53,071 bases of DNA from an uncultured Clostridia bacterium. GTDB lineage: Bacteria > Bacillota > Clostridia > Monoglobales > Monoglobaceae. Both the position numbers and the translations under genes were made by a program. Below, piece after piece: positions 26,545 to 34,218 of this stretch (position 1 is its first letter; every line of letters begins with the position of its first letter). The stretch lies in assembly GCA_947625905.1 (NCBI GenBank), contig CANQQJ010000025.1, positions 1 through 53,071 of the forward strand, read 5' to 3'. The notes beneath the pieces were generated by a model, which saw nothing but the letters and a program-made list of their open reading frames with translations, was not told where the DNA came from and ran no database searches.

Positions 26545-29352
26545 TTAATTATTATTTAATTCAAATTTTTCGCACAGCGGCTTTATCCCGTCGGTATCGC
26601 TCCAAATAAACAAAACGATGTTTTCGCCGTTTTCCGCCGCGAAGTTTTCGATCGTGTATTCTCCGCTTCCGTTTAATTCAACCGCGTTACCAAAGGCGGT
26701 CAGCGCGCCGTTTTTGTATTTCGCCGCAAGCAGCTTCGCCTTCGGCGCCGCACCGATACCGCTGTATTCCACGACCGCGGTCAGACCGCTGCTTGAGCCG
26801 TCGGCGGCTTTTATCGAATATCCGCCGTTTTTCGGTTCCTCGGTCGGCGCTGCGTCAAGAGTCAGCGCCATATAGTATATAAGCTGCTCGCCGCTGTTTT
26901 TGGTGATCTCGTAGCTCTCGCCGCCGTTTACGGGAAACGTCAGCGTGTTTCCGCTGCCCGTCAGAGCCTCGCCGTTGATCTTAGCCGTCGGCGTGCTCGA
27001 CGCGCCGAAAACCAGTAACATTTCGCCGTCTCCCGGTGCGGTGAAGCTTATGCGCGAGCTGCTGCCGAGCTTGAAAGCGTTAGTCAGCGTCATTCCGCCG
27101 TATTCGATCGAGCCCCTGTCCTTTGATGTTGCGCCGCTTATGGCGTAGAAATCGCTCCGCATGTCGCTTTCGGTGAAATTGTGGATATATCCGCCGCTTG
27201 GCGGAAGGTCGGAACCGCCGCCGGGTTTGGGCGTCGGATCGCCGGGTTTCGCGGTGGGCGTGGCTGTGGGAGCCAGCGTTGGAGGCGGCGTTATCATCGG
27301 GCTGTTCGGGTCGTATTCCAGAACCAGATAGAACAGATACGAGACGCTGTCGCGGGTGATGTTGTATGTCTCGCCGGGCTCGACGTTGAACCGTATGAGT
27401 CCGGTTTGCGGGTCGCCGCGGACGACCTCGTTGTTTACCTTGACGTTGACCGAGCCGCGGTACGGATTGGCGAGCAGTGTCATAATGCCCCGCCCGAGCG
27501 CCGTGAATTTTATGTAAGAGCTGCCCTCGAATTTGAGGGATTTCGTCAGATTGACCGCGTCATAACGCATTATGCCGAACAGGTCGGTTATCGAGCCCTT
27601 TATTTCAAAAACGGCGCTCGCGGTGCCTTGGGTCGTAAAATTATGCGTGATCCTGTCGTCGGACGCCTCGGGCGGCTGCTCGATGGTGAGCGACGCGTCT
27701 CCGCCGACTTTGGCGATCGGCGGGTCATAGTTTTCAACCAAATTCTGAAGCTCGGGTATCGTGTCATAATTGCTGTCCTGAACCTCGTTGTCGAAGGTGT
27801 ATTCAAAATCTCCGCCGTTCATTCGTCCCGCGTATTTTTTAACGGTCTCAACGGCGCTTTCGGCTGTCTCGGCGCTGTAGTCATACATATCTGCCGCCGT
27901 GTCAAAGTTGTCATATATCGCGCCGCCCTTTAGCGCCTTGGCGGTATCCGGGACCTTTTCGTCTCGGCTTGAGACAAGATAGCAGTCAAAGTGTCCGGCG
28001 TTGCTGACTCCCGGAGCCAAGTCGCTCGGGGTGTCGAGCTGAGTATAAAATCTCTCGTATTCTCCCATATGATTGCCGAAGGCTTTTATCATTCCGCCCG
28101 ACTGACCCGAAAGGGTCCCGTCGCCGCTGTAATTCCTTTTGCTTGGGTTATAAACGTCGCTGCCCTGGCTTGAGATTATCATGGGTCTGGCGCAGTATCT
28201 GAAATAATTGTTCTCGGCGAATATGCACGAGCCTTTGGCCGCGCCAATGCCGTATTTTGAAACGCCGTCATAATAGTTGTTGTACATATGAACGTCGCTT
28301 CCAACGCATCTGGGGTGGCGCGAATCCGAGTGGTCAAAATGGTTGTGGTGATAGGTGACGTGCGTTTTTGTCGAGTCGCCGTCGGGGCTGTCGGTGAATG
28401 TGGTCTTTCCCGAATCCCAGAAATGATTGTATGATATCGTCACATAGTCCGACTGATTTTTCATGTCAATGCTGCCGTCGCCTTTGCCCTGATCCTCGTC
28501 AGGGCCGTGAGCGCCGTAGAAGTACTCAAGGTTGTGTATCCAGATATTGTCGTTGTTTCCGTCAAGGGCCGTGGCGTCGCTGTCAGTGCCGCCACCGTAC
28601 CACATTATCGCGAAATTGCGCAGTTCGATATTTGAGGATTCCTTGAATGTTATTCCCCAGCCGTGGATAGCCGCGTCCTCGCCCACGCCTTCGATTGTCA
28701 CGTTTTTGGTATTGCGGATACCGAGCAGATATTTTTCCATGCCCTCGGGCATGTCGACCCTGCCGATAAGCCGCACGATCAGCGGCGTGGTGATCTTGTT
28801 CCGCTCGCGGAAGTCGAATATGCTCACGAGTCCGACGCCGTCTTTGGGTATTCCGTCTATCATAACGCGGTCTTTATTGCCGTTTGAGACGTAAATAATA
28901 TCCGCGCCGTCTTTGGGCGTTCCGTCAGGATTATAGCCGCCGCTCGCGTCCTTTTCGGGAGATCGGGGGCTGAAAGCGAATCCCTCTCTCGGGAAAGAAC
29001 CGACCGTGAGTATTTCGGTTTCCGCCGCGAGGCTCTCGTTCTCGGCGCCGTTCTCCGCGGGAACTATTTTTATTCGATAGCTTCCTGCCGAAAGCCCCGG
29101 CGCGTCAACGCGGCGCGTTCCGTTTTTATATTCGCGCAAAAGTTCGCGGTCGATGGGCGCGTATTCGCCGCCCTCGGGTTTGATATACGCGTTCACGGTG
29201 TCGATGCCCGCTCCGCTCCACTCGGCGTAAGCCGATTCAAACCAGCCTGAGGCTTGGGTGATCGTCACGCTCTCGGTCTCCGAAAAGACAGCTTGCGGCG
29301 CGGCAGAGACCGCCAAGATCAAACACAGCATTGCGGGTAATATTCTTTTCAT
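26545..29352 (-). CDS. Secreted pectate lyase, PL1 family (copy 2)
   Basis: 935 residues. Same plan as copy 1: signal peptide, FN3-like domain, PL1 helix with IWIHNLEYFYG, KGDGSIDMKNQ, ISYNHFWD and YHHNHFDHSDSRHPR, then a C-terminal module, a Pro/Thr linker, a second copy of that module (both start with HNFT) and the shared final domain. The paired HNFT modules are probably carbohydrate-binding. The ATG at 29352 is chosen over one at 29382 because GGGGGTG is 6 bp before it and the signal peptide then begins MKRILPAML. It likely arose with copy 1 by tandem duplication followed by divergence. Confidence 0.92.
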   Translation of the reverse strand: MKRILPAMLCLILAVSAAPQAVFSETESVTITQASGWFESAYAEWSGAGIDTVNAYIKPEGGEYAPIDRELLREYKNGTRRVDAPGLSAGSYRIKIVPAENGAENESLAAETEILTVGSFPREGFAFSPRSPEKDASGGYNPDGTPKDGADIIYVSNGNKDRVMIDGIPKDGVGLVSIFDFRERNKITTPLIVRLIGRVDMPEGMEKYLLGIRNTKNVTIEGVGEDAAIHGWGITFKESSNIELRNFAIMWYGGGTDSDATALDGNNDNIWIHNLEYFYGAHGPDEDQGKGDGSIDMKNQSDYVTISYNHFWDSGKTTFTDSPDGDSTKTHVTYHHNHFDHSDSRHPRCVGSDVHMYNNYYDGVSKYGIGAAKGSCIFAENNYFRYCARPMIISSQGSDVYNPSKRNYSGDGTLSGQSGGMIKAFGNHMGEYERFYTQLDTPSDLAPGVSNAGHFDCYLVSSRDEKVPDTAKALKGGAIYDNFDTAADMYDYSAETAESAVETVKKYAGRMNGGDFEYTFDNEVQDSNYDTIPELQNLVENYDPPIAKVGGDASLTIEQPPEASDDRITHNFTTQGTASAVFEIKGSITDLFGIMRYDAVNLTKSLKFEGSSYIKFTALGRGIMTLLANPYRGSVNVKVNNEVVRGDPQTGLIRFNVEPGETYNITRDSVSYLFYLVLEYDPNSPMITPPPTLAPTATPTAKPGDPTPKPGGGSDLPPSGGYIHNFTESDMRSDFYAISGATSKDRGSIEYGGMTLTNAFKLGSSSRISFTAPGDGEMLLVFGASSTPTAKINGEALTGSGNTLTFPVNGGESYEITKNSGEQLIYYMALTLDAAPTEEPKNGGYSIKAADGSSSGLTAVVEYSGIGAAPKAKLLAAKYKNGALTAFGNAVELNGSGEYTIENFAAENGENIVLFIWSDTDGIKPLCEKFELNNN

Positions 29353-29373
29353 AAAAACACCCCCTATGATAAT

Positions 29374-29436
29374 ATTATACAAGCATTTTAAGCCGGGGGT
29401 AAAGTAGCAGATAACAAAAATTTTTATGGTAGCAGA
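29374..29436 (-). promoter_or_regulatory. Pectate lyase promoter with paired upstream repeats
   Basis: Minus-strand -10 TATAAT at 29379-29374; the -35 region is poor, suggesting an activator. Direct repeats GTAGCAGA (plus-strand reading) lie at 29404-29411 and 29429-29436, 25 bp apart, upstream of the -35. Confidence 0.5.
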
Positions 29437-29462
29437 AAAAACCGCCTCGGGTTCGAGGCGGT
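29436..29462 (-). terminator. Terminator of the restriction/MocR operon
   Basis: Stem ACCGCCTCG (29441-29449), loop GGTT, CGAGGCGGT (29454-29462); on the minus strand followed by TTTTT. It starts 2 bp after the MocR stop codon. Confidence 0.9.
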
Positions 29463-29463
29463 G

Positions 29464-30831
29464 TTAAATCGACGACCATATATCCAGGAGTTTGTTTGCT
29501 CCGAGGACTATGTCCTCGTCCGAGAGCTCGCCGAAGCCTAAGATAAACAGCTTGTCCGAGATCATCGGGTTGGGCTTTTCGAGGGCGTTTTTGATAAACG
29601 AAAGCTTAACGCCGTTTTGGTGGGCAATGTCGATCAAAAATTCCTCGTCCGCGTCGATGCGCGGCCTGAGCAGCAGCGTCGAGCCGCACTCGGCGTTTAA
29701 GATCTCAATATTTTTGCCGAACGGATGGCGTGTTATCGCGCCGATCAGCAGGTCTCTTTTTTTCTTGTATATCCTGCGCAGGCGGTTTATGTTTGAGTAA
29801 TAGCTGCCGTCTCTTATGATCTCGGTGATAAAGGCCTGCTCCTGTTTGCCTACGCAGGAATGATAGGTGTAGAAGACCCTTTTCCATTTTGCCAGCATAA
29901 ACTCGGGCAGCACCATGTACGCGGCGCTCAGCGACGGCGAGACGGTACGTGTAAAATCCCCCGCGAAAATGACGTTTTTGTTTTCGGTCACGGAGAAAAG
30001 CGGCTCCGACGGATTTGAGTAAACATAGTCCATGTCGTAGTTATACTCGATTATATATCTCTCGTCTCCCGCCCAGTCAAGGACCGCGCGCTTTTGCTCA
30101 TAGCTCATTTTATAGTAGAGCGGATAGTGGTGAAACGGCATCAGGAAAAGAACGTCGGCGTCAAAGCTTTTGAGCGCCTCGGCGCTTATGCCGCTTTCGG
30201 GAATATTTAGATAATTTACCCTGTGCGCTCCCAGGTTCATAAACTGCGCTATTTTGTTGTAGGCGGGATTTTCGAGCCCAAAGACCGAATCGCCGCCGAT
30301 TACGCGCATAAGGCAGTCCAAAAGCCGGGTTATGTCTGTGCCTATTATTATCTGAACGGGGCTCGCCTTTATTCCCTGGGTCTTGTTCAGCATATATGAG
30401 ATCTGCTTGCGCAGGTCATAGTCTCCGTTGTAGTCGGGATATGTGAATTTGTTTTCGTCGAGCCTCGCGGTCTGTCTGTAGGCGCGACGAAAAGCCGAGG
30501 GAATACTCAGGTCCGTTCCGTTTCGGCTGAAGTTATAAACATAAGGCACATTGCTGCGCCACAGGCGGTCGGGCACATCGTCGGTCTTTTCCGCGCTCTT
30601 GACATAATAGCCCGAGCGCTCCGCCGCCGAGACGTATCCGTACTGCGCCAGCATGTTATAAGCGTTCGTTATCGTGTTGACCGACACGCTCATATCCCTT
30701 GCCATTTGCCGCTGCGACGGCAGCTTTGAGCCCGGCTCGATCTCGCCGTGATTTATCTTGTCCGCCAATTGGGTGAACGCCTGAATATAAAGCGGCTCGC
30801 CCGAGGATTTATCAAAATTAATGTAGATCAT
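29464..30831 (-). CDS. MocR/PdxR-type GntR regulator lacking the PLP lysine
   Basis: 455 residues. GntR winged helix (about 1-75: LYIQAFTQLADKINHGEIEPGSKLPSQRQ) joined to an aminotransferase fold-I domain (about 105-455). In this family the PLP Schiff-base Lys lies in a G-T-F-S-K-T-L-S-P-S-type motif; here the aligned stretch is GDFTRTVSPSL, with Arg in its place, checked in the DNA codon CGT. The usual E-D-D-Y-D is EYNYD. It may therefore bind a ligand without covalent PLP chemistry. It overlaps the helicase gene stop by 4 bp (translational coupling). Targets may be the restriction operon or the pectate lyases downstream. Confidence 0.88.
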   Translation of the reverse strand: MIYINFDKSSGEPLYIQAFTQLADKINHGEIEPGSKLPSQRQMARDMSVSVNTITNAYNMLAQYGYVSAAERSGYYVKSAEKTDDVPDRLWRSNVPYVYNFSRNGTDLSIPSAFRRAYRQTARLDENKFTYPDYNGDYDLRKQISYMLNKTQGIKASPVQIIIGTDITRLLDCLMRVIGGDSVFGLENPAYNKIAQFMNLGAHRVNYLNIPESGISAEALKSFDADVLFLMPFHHYPLYYKMSYEQKRAVLDWAGDERYIIEYNYDMDYVYSNPSEPLFSVTENKNVIFAGDFTRTVSPSLSAAYMVLPEFMLAKWKRVFYTYHSCVGKQEQAFITEIIRDGSYYSNINRLRRIYKKKRDLLIGAITRHPFGKNIEILNAECGSTLLLRPRIDADEEFLIDIAHQNGVKLSFIKNALEKPNPMISDKLFILGFGELSDEDIVLGANKLLDIWSSI

Positions 30832-33800
30832 ACGGAATCATTACTCTCTCCGAAATACCTTGCCACGAGCTGTTCCAGCGTTCCGTTTTTCGCGGCCTCC
30901 GCCGCGTCTGCCTCAACAAAATTCTTGGTTTCGTTTTTCAGTGTTTCGTCAAAGCCCAGAATGTAATTCGTGGCTATCAGATAAATGATCCTCGTGGGCG
31001 CCATGCCGTAGACCTGCTTGCGCAGAATATGGCGTATGCGCTCTTCGTCGCTCGGATAAGCGGCTTTCAGACCGGGGCTTTGATAGAGCCGCTTCACGAT
31101 TTCCGTTATATACAGTCCCGACTTCATGTAAAGGTCCGCGAAGGTGTTTGTCGGATCATCAAAACAGCCCGGGTTCTCGGCCTCCAGCTCGTCTACCATC
31201 TTTTTCACTATCCTGCGCGGCGTGAAGATCTGATTGGTTTTCTGCGGCGGGATATAGTCGAAAATATCCTCTGTGCTGCTTTCGTCGAAGTAGTCGGCCA
31301 GCTCCGCCTTTTTTCTCAGGAACTCGCGTATAGAGTCGTTGAACACCGTCTCGTCAAACAAATGCCCGTCAAAATGCGCCGTTTCGCCGGTTATGGGATC
31401 CTCATAATCGCCGCCGTCGCGCAGGAAACGGAAGTTATCCTCCGTGATGCCCGTGACCTCCAGGAACACATCGTCTTCGGTGTATTCGTCAAAATTTGCC
31501 AGCGTCAGATTCTCATCGCCGTATGCCATAATAAAGCTGGGCACGGTGCGGGAGAATCCGCGCAGGTGGTCGCGGACCGAATCTTCAACGGTCTTCTTTT
31601 CGGCCTCCGCTTTCCTGAGCTCCATCTGCCGCACGACCTCGGTCGGCTTGTCCTCGATGATCTCGCGGACCGCGTCTTGCATGGAGCTTTGGAGCTCCGA
31701 GTGCGCCGCGCTAAGTTTCGCTTTAAAGGATTCCTCCGCGGCTCTGACTTCCTCGACGGTCTCCGCCGCCTGTCTGCTTTTTTCCAGCTCCGCGGCGGCG
31801 ATGCGTTTTTGCTGAATAAAGTCGTCCTGCAAAGCGCCGAATTTATATTCTATGTCTCGGCCGACCTGACGCTCCACGCGGTTTTTGGCTGACTTTGAAA
31901 CGTCATAGCCGGCAACCGCCGGGGCAACGACCGTGTTTGTCACAACATCTTTTATCTTATCCACAAAGCTGCTCACGCTCTGCTCGATGTTGTCCGTGTC
32001 GGCCAAAGCCTGCGACAGCTCGGGAGCGACTTGCTCCGTCAAGTCCTCGTATATTTTCGGGCCGAAAAGCTCCTGCGCTTTGCCGATCACGATTTTTTCG
32101 GGCAGGTCCACGCTGCCGCTTGTGTCCACGGGCACGTTTTCGATATTTTCAAGTCCGTCTTTTTTGTTTCGGCTCTTGGGCTCCTCGTGCGCGGGGGTCA
32201 GCTTGCCGACGATGTCCCGCACGACGGCGGGCGCGCCGAACACGTTGCCTATGTTTTTAAACAAGAAGTTGGACATAAAGCCGCGGCGCACGACCTCAAC
32301 GCTCTTTAAGCGTCTCGGAACCGACAGCACCTGCGCGGCGTTCAGTTCGACCATCCTGCCCTCGTCGTCCTCGCTCAGAACCGGGAAGAAGTTGAGCAGT
32401 TTTTTGATCTTGGCGCGCCGCTCCTCGGCGGTTCCCCGGCCGTCGACCGTGTCGGGACTGAGATTGTTGGCATACTCGTCAAAGATGATAAGCGTGCGCG
32501 CGGGGTCGAAGTCAAACACATAGGCGGTTTCTTTCCGCACCGTCTCGGGCTTGCCGTCCGCGCCTGCGCGCGTGAGCATACACGGGTTCTGCGCCCGGAA
32601 GGCCGCTTGTATGTACGACGACGGGCTCTGCATGTTGCACAGCATCAAAACGCCGCTCCATTCGGGAATCGTCACACCAACCGTGAGCTGACCCACCGAA
32701 AGAGTGATGGTCTTGTCGTTTTCGGCGATCGCCCTCTTCACTCGGTCGTATGCTTTTTCGTTGGCACTGTCGTCATCGAGGCGTCCGTCGCCCGCCGCCA
32801 AAACGATCTCGTATTCCGAAAATACGGGGTCGTCCTTCAGCAGCTTTGCCAGCGCCCTGGCCGACGCAACGCGGTTTAACAGCCACAGGGTATGCGACAG
32901 CTCGCTCCGAAGCTCGGGCGTTGAAAACGGATATTTTTCCTGCGTCACGAGAGAATGCAGGAATTTTTTTATCTCTTGTTTGTGTATAAAATTGCCCGTT
33001 TCGTTGACGGCAAAAAATTCGTTCAGGTCAAAGGCAAAGTCCGCGGTGTCGTCGTCCGAAAGGTCGGCGCCCATGCGGATGCGGTCGTATATCATGTTTG
33101 AAAGGCTGTAGGTGAACATAGCCATGCCGGGCAGCTCCTCGTAGGGATTGTATTCGTCGTTTTCCCAATTCGCCTTTGCCTCCTGCTCGTCGGCATAAGT
33201 CCAGTTGAATATCTGTTCGGAGCCGAACTGCCCGTCCGCCAGCGCCTTAAACGGCGTTCCCGACAGATACAGCGTATGCTTTCGGTCAATGTTTTTAAAC
33301 GCCCGGTCGGTACGAATGGTATCCACGCCCTCGTGCGCCTCGTCAACTATGAGCAGGTCAAAGGTCAGGCCCTTGATTGTCTTGCCGTATTCATCCTTAT
33401 ATTCTTTGCACAGCCACTTAAGTTTGTCGATCTTGCCGCCGAAATACACAGAGCTTTTGAGGTTTTGCAGAGACTCAAACTCGATAAAGCCCGGAGCCTC
33501 GCCCGAGGGACCGCGGTATGTCTCCGCGTCCATAGCCTCGAGATACTCGTCTCGGGTGAGCACGCCTTTTTTGCCTTTGATTGAATCCAGCTCCGACACA
33601 AAGCACATGCCGCCGCGCCAGCCGATAAATTTGTTGAAATCATCCGCCCAGGAATTGGCGATGCTCGGTCTGTTCGTAACGACCAGAACTTTGGTAAGAT
33701 CCATTCGGCGAATAAGGTCATAGGCCGCGAGGGTCTTGCCGAAGCGGGGCTTGGCGTTCCAGAGAAACTCGGCGCCGCCGCCCTCGAAATAAGCTTTTGT

Positions 33801-34217
33801 CATATCAACGGCGTCCTGCTGCTCGCGGCGGAGCTTATAGTCAAAACGCTCGCCGCCGTCATAGACCGACTTCCTGTCCGCAAAGTCGTTGAAGCAGTCG
33901 CGGGCGGCCTTTGAGGCGATACGGAACCATTCGGTCCCCTGCTCGCGCTCGACCCGTCGCTCCACGGAAAGATACTTGTGGAAATCGCGGTCGGTGAACC
34001 ACTCGCCCGAATCATCGTTGAACTGCGCGGGAGCTTGCCACTCCAGGTTGGCGCGCACAGCCGCGGTATGGGTCTGCTGAGCGATGCGCTCTCTCGGCGT
34101 CTGTTTCTCGGTGTAGCCGATCTTGACCCAGCCGTCGTGATAGGGTATGCCCGGCGTGGTATAGCAGTAGATCATCGGCCGAACCTGAAGAAAGGGTTTG
34201 ATACGCATATTGTTCAT
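30828..34217 (-). CDS. Restriction subunit: GIY-YIG nuclease/DEAD helicase with methylase-like tail
   Basis: 1129 residues. N-terminal GIY-YIG/T5orf172-like nuclease (IYCYTTPGIPYHDGWVKIGY, about 16-35, with EWF further on), then SF2 helicase: NAKPRFGKTLAAYD (Walker A, about 153-166), VVTNRPSIANSW, LLIVDEAHEG (Walker B, about 288), YLSGTPF and the C-terminal helicase lobe with SVGQLTVGVTIP and QAAFRAQNP. A coiled coil follows (about 770-870). The last 130 residues look like a DNA methylase start (QIFTPRRIVKKMVDELE) but motif I reads ADLYMKSGLYI, unlike DPACGSG. It probably translocates on and cuts unmodified DNA, with specificity and methylation from the next subunit, whose stop is 1 bp upstream. 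Confidence 0.82.
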   Translation of the reverse strand: MNNMRIKPFLQVRPMIYCYTTPGIPYHDGWVKIGYTEKQTPRERIAQQTHTAAVRANLEWQAPAQFNDDSGEWFTDRDFHKYLSVERRVEREQGTEWFRIASKAARDCFNDFADRKSVYDGGERFDYKLRREQQDAVDMTKAYFEGGGAEFLWNAKPRFGKTLAAYDLIRRMDLTKVLVVTNRPSIANSWADDFNKFIGWRGGMCFVSELDSIKGKKGVLTRDEYLEAMDAETYRGPSGEAPGFIEFESLQNLKSSVYFGGKIDKLKWLCKEYKDEYGKTIKGLTFDLLIVDEAHEGVDTIRTDRAFKNIDRKHTLYLSGTPFKALADGQFGSEQIFNWTYADEQEAKANWENDEYNPYEELPGMAMFTYSLSNMIYDRIRMGADLSDDDTADFAFDLNEFFAVNETGNFIHKQEIKKFLHSLVTQEKYPFSTPELRSELSHTLWLLNRVASARALAKLLKDDPVFSEYEIVLAAGDGRLDDDSANEKAYDRVKRAIAENDKTITLSVGQLTVGVTIPEWSGVLMLCNMQSPSSYIQAAFRAQNPCMLTRAGADGKPETVRKETAYVFDFDPARTLIIFDEYANNLSPDTVDGRGTAEERRAKIKKLLNFFPVLSEDDEGRMVELNAAQVLSVPRRLKSVEVVRRGFMSNFLFKNIGNVFGAPAVVRDIVGKLTPAHEEPKSRNKKDGLENIENVPVDTSGSVDLPEKIVIGKAQELFGPKIYEDLTEQVAPELSQALADTDNIEQSVSSFVDKIKDVVTNTVVAPAVAGYDVSKSAKNRVERQVGRDIEYKFGALQDDFIQQKRIAAAELEKSRQAAETVEEVRAAEESFKAKLSAAHSELQSSMQDAVREIIEDKPTEVVRQMELRKAEAEKKTVEDSVRDHLRGFSRTVPSFIMAYGDENLTLANFDEYTEDDVFLEVTGITEDNFRFLRDGGDYEDPITGETAHFDGHLFDETVFNDSIREFLRKKAELADYFDESSTEDIFDYIPPQKTNQIFTPRRIVKKMVDELEAENPGCFDDPTNTFADLYMKSGLYITEIVKRLYQSPGLKAAYPSDEERIRHILRKQVYGMAPTRIIYLIATNYILGFDETLKNETKNFVEADAAEAAKNGTLEQLVARYFGESNDSV

Positions 34218-34218
34218 A

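Noticed and set aside
30828-31250. Functional methylase domain at the end of the helicase subunit
   Set aside because: The SAM-binding motif is degenerate and there is no catalytic NPPY; the real methylase is the neighbouring gene.
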